A stretch of DNA of 14,511 nucleotides. Source: Acidaminococcus sp050873445 (lineage in GTDB: Bacteria > Bacillota > Negativicutes > Acidaminococcales > Acidaminococcaceae). Both the position numbers and the translations under genes were made by a program. The notes beneath the pieces were generated by a model. The model saw nothing but the letters and a program-made list of their open reading frames with translations, had not been told where the DNA came from and did not search any database. Positions 13,388 through 14,511 of the stretch are shown here, piece after piece (positions within the stretch are counted from its first letter, which is position 1; each line of letters opens with the position of its first letter). Location of the stretch: NCBI RefSeq assembly GCF_050873445.1, contig NZ_JBNMIU010000055.1:1-14511 (forward strand), in the 5' to 3' direction.

Positions 13388-14511
13388 ATGTCCTTTGTAT
13401 CCGATTCGCTCGACAAACTGGCTGGTACTCTTACAGAGGGCACCAACCTGGCATATCGGGTATGGTGTGAAGTTTCCTATACGCCGAAAGGCAGCAGTGA
13501 GGCTAAGGATATTTCCGAGGAAATCAGCAAATACCTGTTGAGTCTGGACTATACCGATAATATCGAAGGGCAGGCGGACGATCTGACGCTTACCCTGGAA
13601 GACAGGGCTCAACTATGGGCAGCTGACTGGTACCCGCAGCGAGGCTCCAAATTGACCGTAACCATTTACACGCTGAATCGGTCCAGCCTGGACGAAGGTT
13701 TGAAATCGCTGGCACTGGGCAGCTTTGAGATTGATGAAATCGAGTTGAAGATGGCGCCGGCAGTTGTCCAGATCAAGGCGGTGGCGGTGACCTTTGAAGG
13801 CAGCCTTCGAGGCGAGAAAAAGAACCGGACTTGGGAAAAAATCACTGTCAAGAAATGTTGCGAAGACATTGCCACAGAAAACGGCCTGACTCTTGACTGG
13901 TACTGCGAGGATGATCCGCCCCTGGATCATGCGGAACAGTCGGACGAATCGGATCTGGAATTCCTGCAGAAAGTAGTCAAAGATGCGGGCCTATGCCTGA
14001 AGGTGGACCTGAAGAAGCTGACGGTATTCGACGAACAGCAGCAGGAGAAGGGCGAAGCGAGAATCTTTTTCCTTCATCCTGGGACTGAGACTCTGGCTCA
14101 GAAAACCCAGACAGAGGATGCCGAAACCAGGTATGTGTACAAATTTACGGACTATCAGCTGAAGGCAAAGACCAGGGATGTATATAAAGCCTGCCACGTG
14201 AAGTATAAGAAGGGCAAGGACAAGGCCGTCATCGAAGCTACTTTTACAGACCCAAACAAGAAAGATGGTCAGACCCTGGAAGCCAGTGAACAGTGTGACA
14301 CTGTTGCAGAGGCAGAGAGACTGGCCAAAAAGAAACTGAGAGAGAAGAATAAAGAAGAAGTGACGGCTGCCTTTAATCTTTATGGGGATACCATTTATGC
14401 AGCCGGGGAACTGGTCCAGCTGCAGCACCTTGGCGTGTTCGATGGCAAATACATCATCACACGGGTGGCGCTGAAACTGGGCAGCGGTTTTACGGCCAGT
14501 CTGGATATGAG
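13388..14511 (+). CDS. Baseplate hub / late control protein D family (3' partial)
   Basis: The gene starts at ATG 13388, 6 bases after AAGGAGGG, 2 bases past the gpX stop, and is open through the right edge with 374 codons visible. P2 gpD has 387 residues, so only a short piece is probably missing. The N-terminal region has SLDYTDNIEGQADDLTLTLEDR, the standard strand of the hub fold. The middle has HAEQSDESDLEFLQKVVKDAG, the conserved segment of the gpD/gp27-type hub. The C-terminal region has EASEQCDTVAEAERLAKKKL and ends with FDGKYIITRVALKLGSG, where the family's last barrel lies. It forms the trimeric hub connecting tube and spike. The spike and other baseplate genes (gpV, W, J, I) would be expected further right. 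Confidence 0.94.
   Translation, partial: MSFVSDSLDKLAGTLTEGTNLAYRVWCEVSYTPKGSSEAKDISEEISKYLLSLDYTDNIEGQADDLTLTLEDRAQLWAADWYPQRGSKLTVTIYTLNRSSLDEGLKSLALGSFEIDEIELKMAPAVVQIKAVAVTFEGSLRGEKKNRTWEKITVKKCCEDIATENGLTLDWYCEDDPPLDHAEQSDESDLEFLQKVVKDAGLCLKVDLKKLTVFDEQQQEKGEARIFFLHPGTETLAQKTQTEDAETRYVYKFTDYQLKAKTRDVYKACHVKYKKGKDKAVIEATFTDPNKKDGQTLEASEQCDTVAEAERLAKKKLREKNKEEVTAAFNLYGDTIYAAGELVQLQHLGVFDGKYIITRVALKLGSGFTASLDM

Noticed and set aside
1..14511. Search for tRNA genes, CRISPR arrays, insertion sequences, att sites or a diversity-generating repeat
   Set aside because: No cloverleaf, regular repeats, transposase or reverse transcriptase motifs, or paired variable/template repeats were seen by eye; coding density leaves almost no room.

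Overview
The window is the head and tail structural module of a temperate-type phage with a contractile tail (myovirus), almost certainly a prophage or its free form. Apart from one small gene, everything reads rightward as a tightly packed late operon. Stop and start codons commonly overlap or lie within about 15 bases, and most starts have strong Shine-Dalgarno (SD) sequences (AGGAGG, GGAGGTGA). The moderately GC-rich coding sequence, the strong SDs and the Firmicutes-like head and tail proteins suggest a host in the Bacillota, perhaps a Negativicutes gut bacterium. The host is an inference: no host gene, integrase or att site is present.

Head region (1-7.1 kb): GpA-family terminase large subunit (5' end outside the window), a small gpW-like/DUF6148-like protein, lambda-type portal, ClpP-type head maturation protease with a likely nested scaffold, gpD-type decoration protein, gpE-type major capsid protein, a short basic PGD-motif protein, a head-tail adaptor and a gpZ-like tail completion protein. 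This is a lambda-style head order.

Tail region (7.1-14.5 kb): a probable tail terminator, a small unknown protein, tail sheath (FI), tail tube (FII), a tail assembly chaperone with a P2-style -1 frameshift, a TP901-type tape measure, a LysM-like gpX and a gpD baseplate-hub protein that runs off the right end. This is a P2-style contractile tail, although no gpU homologue lies between the tape measure and gpX.

Two features stand out. First, the 334-base gap between the chaperone and the tape measure holds a complete leftward transcription unit: an extended -10 promoter, an SD, an 83-codon gene for a hydrophobic-start coiled-coil protein, and a very strong intrinsic terminator. This has the form of a phage moron and has no recognisable function. 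Second, the T TTT TTG frameshift site of the chaperone is directly preceded by a perfect 9-bp hairpin, so the site also looks like an intrinsic terminator or a hairpin-plus-U-run transcriptional slippage site. A third point is an internal GTG start with a seven-base perfect SD inside the protease gene, which would give a separate Nu3-like scaffold.
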